A stretch of DNA of 64,000 bases from an uncultured Porphyromonadaceae bacterium (GTDB lineage Bacteria; Bacteroidota; Bacteroidia; Bacteroidales; Muribaculaceae), in the NCBI GenBank assembly GCA_900548975.1, contig URMS01000006.1, positions 69,552 to 133,551 of the forward strand. Direction: 5' to 3'. The position numbers and the translations under genes are program-made. The notes under the pieces are model-generated. The model searched no databases. It saw nothing but the letters and a program-made list of their open reading frames with translations, and was not told the origin of the DNA. The first letter of the stretch is position 1. Each line of letters opens with the position of its first letter. This document shows, in pieces, positions 62,567-64,000 of the stretch.

Positions 62567-63859
62567 TTATTGTATTGTTATCAGTTCAATGCCCTCGCTT
62601 TTGCCAAGATTGCGGCTATATTGTCTGTCACGTGAGTTGTTCCAATGCTCGAAAACACCAAGGCTGCCGGTTTTTATTCCATTGGGACGATAGTCGCCCA
62701 GTCTGTCATTCTTGCCTTTGGCGGCTTCTTTCAGATAATTGTCGCAGTTTCGGCTTGAGCCTTCAGGAAACTGCGGTGCCCCGCTGAATCCGAGTTCGTT
62801 TCCAAATTCGGCATAGAGAAAATCAAGACAAACGCATTCTATAGCTACAGGGTCGAGTGACATAAATAGACTCGAACTCCATCCGCCCCCAAGAGTTTTC
62901 CATTTGTCGCGGTCCGGTCGTGGCGCACCGACATTGGTCTGCATTCCATAGAGACCGTCGACTATATAAAGGAGTGTTTTCTTACCGAGATTGGGAGACC
63001 CCATAAGATCGACGTATGCGCTGTAATCGCCCTCATTACCGCTCATCTGGCTGACAGTGACAGAACCGTGCATCTTCGCCGGGAATGGGATGGAACCGAA
63101 ATGGTTCTTGGCGCATAGTGTTACTCCGGATATCTCATGGCCTTTCAGAAGAGCGGCGTTTATCAGGTAGTCGGCCTCCACAACTGCACGCGGCAGGACA
63201 GTACCTAAGGAAACAGTAGAGTCTGTGTATGAGATGGCGTTATCGACCCAGTCGGCCGCATCGATGCCCTCCGAACCTTCGGCGCTCATCCACCTGACCT
63301 TCGGGAAGAGTTGATGAACAGGTCCGTATAGCCTGTCGGGAATAGCACGAGGTTTCCAACCTATGGTGGCATCATAGACTATAATGTTTTCCTGAGGCAC
63401 ACCGGCTCTCCGGGTGAGTTGCTGCAGCAGCGCGACCGTGGCCTGGGGCGATTGGTCGATGTCGTTGTCGCTATCATCGGTAGCGAAGGTATTGTTCAAA
63501 TTGATTTTCACCGCGATTGTCTCGCCCGGTCTGTAACCTCGGTTACCTTTTCCATGTGTTTTGTTGTGGTAATGGAAAATCTTGTCCCATGCTTTCCTGA
63601 TATCGTCTGAACCCGCGAGGGCACAGATCGAATTCTCATACATGTTTTCAAGAAGAGTCGGGTCGATGTTTCCTTCGTCCCACCATCTGCCTGTGGTACC
63701 ATCCCACTTGGTAACCTCAGAATCCATCGCCCAAATTACACGTCCGGGGAAAATACCTTTTCCTTCACCGACGGGGTGGTTCGGGGTCACTGAAAGACCC
63801 TGTGCCAAAACGGATGTAACAAGAAAAAGAGCGAATAGGGATAGAACAGTTCTTTTCAT
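62567..63859 (-). CDS. Secreted DUF362-domain protein
   Basis: The protein has 430 residues with signal MKRTVLSLFALFLVTSVLA. The DUF362 core follows: GYRPGETIAVKINLNNTF (about residue 108), VALLQQLTRRAGVPQENIIV, DYLINAALLKGHEISGVTLC with AKNHFGSIPFPAKMHGS, LLYIVDGLYGMQ and FMSLDPVAIECVCLDFLYAE. No ferredoxin domain is attached. The function of secreted DUF362 proteins in Bacteroidota glycan loci is not known to me. The stop codon coincides with the target duplication of MITE copy 2, so the insertion stopped exactly at, or created, the end of this gene. Confidence 0.88.
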   Translation of the reverse strand: MKRTVLSLFALFLVTSVLAQGLSVTPNHPVGEGKGIFPGRVIWAMDSEVTKWDGTTGRWWDEGNIDPTLLENMYENSICALAGSDDIRKAWDKIFHYHNKTHGKGNRGYRPGETIAVKINLNNTFATDDSDNDIDQSPQATVALLQQLTRRAGVPQENIIVYDATIGWKPRAIPDRLYGPVHQLFPKVRWMSAEGSEGIDAADWVDNAISYTDSTVSLGTVLPRAVVEADYLINAALLKGHEISGVTLCAKNHFGSIPFPAKMHGSVTVSQMSGNEGDYSAYVDLMGSPNLGKKTLLYIVDGLYGMQTNVGAPRPDRDKWKTLGGGWSSSLFMSLDPVAIECVCLDFLYAEFGNELGFSGAPQFPEGSSRNCDNYLKEAAKGKNDRLGDYRPNGIKTGSLGVFEHWNNSRDRQYSRNLGKSEGIELITIQ

Positions 63860-63944
63860 GCCGGCTTATAAATATGAATCCAACAATACATGGCCGGCAG
63901 TTCCAGGCCCGAGTCTCCTGATTGTCTGTAGTCCATAAAATAGA

Positions 63945-63985
63945 AGAGGCTGTCTAACAACCAAAGTTAGGCAGTCTCTATTTTT
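63945..63985 (+). terminator. Hairpin with T-tract at the window end
   Basis: AGAGGCTGTCTAAC (63945-63958) pairs with GTTAGGCAGTCTCT (63966-63979) over 14 bp with two G-T pairs, followed by ATTTTT. On the minus strand TTCTATTTTATG follows, so it may end a minus-strand gene entering from beyond the window. The left arm also resembles the MITE end GAGGTTGTTTAATAAC. Confidence 0.65.
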
Positions 63986-64000
63986 ATACACAAAATCTGA

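Noticed and set aside
62506..62787. A 93-codon plus-strand frame across MITE copy 2 considered as a transposase remnant
   Set aside because: It runs through the inverted repeat into the antisense of DUF362 and shows no transposase motifs.
63945..63985. The window-end hairpin considered as a third MITE copy
   Set aside because: Only the first 16 bases resemble the MITE end, no TTA duplication is present, and the tight 14-bp stem with T-tract fits a terminator better. The window ends too soon to decide.

Overview
The window is chromosomal DNA from a gut-type Bacteroidales bacterium, most likely a Muribaculaceae relative (family placement is inference). The evidence is a SusD-family protein, many secreted glycoside hydrolases and polysaccharide lyases, lipoproteins with the Bacteroidota form of signal peptide, LytTR/LytS-type regulation, and at least eight promoters that fit the Bacteroidota sigma pattern TTTG (or xTTG), about 19-21 bases, TAnnTTTG. 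Most of the window is GC-rich with C/G-ended codons. The stretches near 8.4-9.8 kb, 14.4-15.6 kb, 44.9-45.5 kb and from 53.4 kb to the end are visibly more AT-rich.

Layout. 1-8.3 kb: the 3' part of a polyuronate-type polysaccharide utilization locus (SusD, a Big-domain surface lipoprotein, an alginate-lyase-fold lipoprotein, a GH28-like beta-helix enzyme, a heparinase II/III-fold lyase). 8.4-9.8 kb: a three-gene minus-strand operon with an unrecognised protein, an XRE repressor and a SecB-like chaperone, which looks like a toxin-antitoxin-chaperone (TAC) module. 10-13.9 kb: ftsB-like, membrane protein, mutS, GNAT. 14-18 kb: tRNA-Asp, tRNA-Arg, an AAA ATPase, cysK with a repeat-rich tail, a small secreted protein, two identical tRNA-Val genes. 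18-26 kb: gdhA, then on the minus strand glutamine synthetase, an outer-membrane porin, GH30 and GH89. 26-30 kb: a murein-peptide operon (transglutaminase-like protein, NlpC/P60 peptidase, dipeptide epimerase). 30-39.6 kb: a lipoprotein, a large symmetric repeat, and a second glycan cluster (GH97, GH43, GH88, DUF4861, mannose-6-phosphate isomerase, ROK kinase). 40-44.5 kb: a 1499-residue secreted adhesin-like protein. 44.8-53.3 kb: Sel1-repeat protein, YeiH-type transporter, ComEC, then an acyltransferase, phosphoesterase, tex, folK operon. 53.4-63.9 kb: a LytS/LytTR two-component pair, aldo-keto reductase plus a second GH97, an AraC regulator, a GH43-GH39 fusion and a DUF362 protein. Two copies of a MITE-like element, each flanked by a TTA duplication, bracket the 55.4-62.2 kb part.

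How the genes work together. The three carbohydrate clusters look like periplasmic or surface depolymerisation systems, with the last one under AraC and/or LytS-LytTR control. GdhA and glutamine synthetase give ammonia assimilation. The epimerase, NlpC/P60 and transglutaminase set fits scavenging of cell-wall peptides.

The most interesting items are the TAC-like operon, the two mirror-symmetric arrays of nested palindromes (16.6-16.9 kb and 30.8-31.0 kb, each exactly symmetric about one centre), the in-frame duplication of the cysK 3' end beside the first array, the paired MITE-like elements and the GH43-GH39 fusion.
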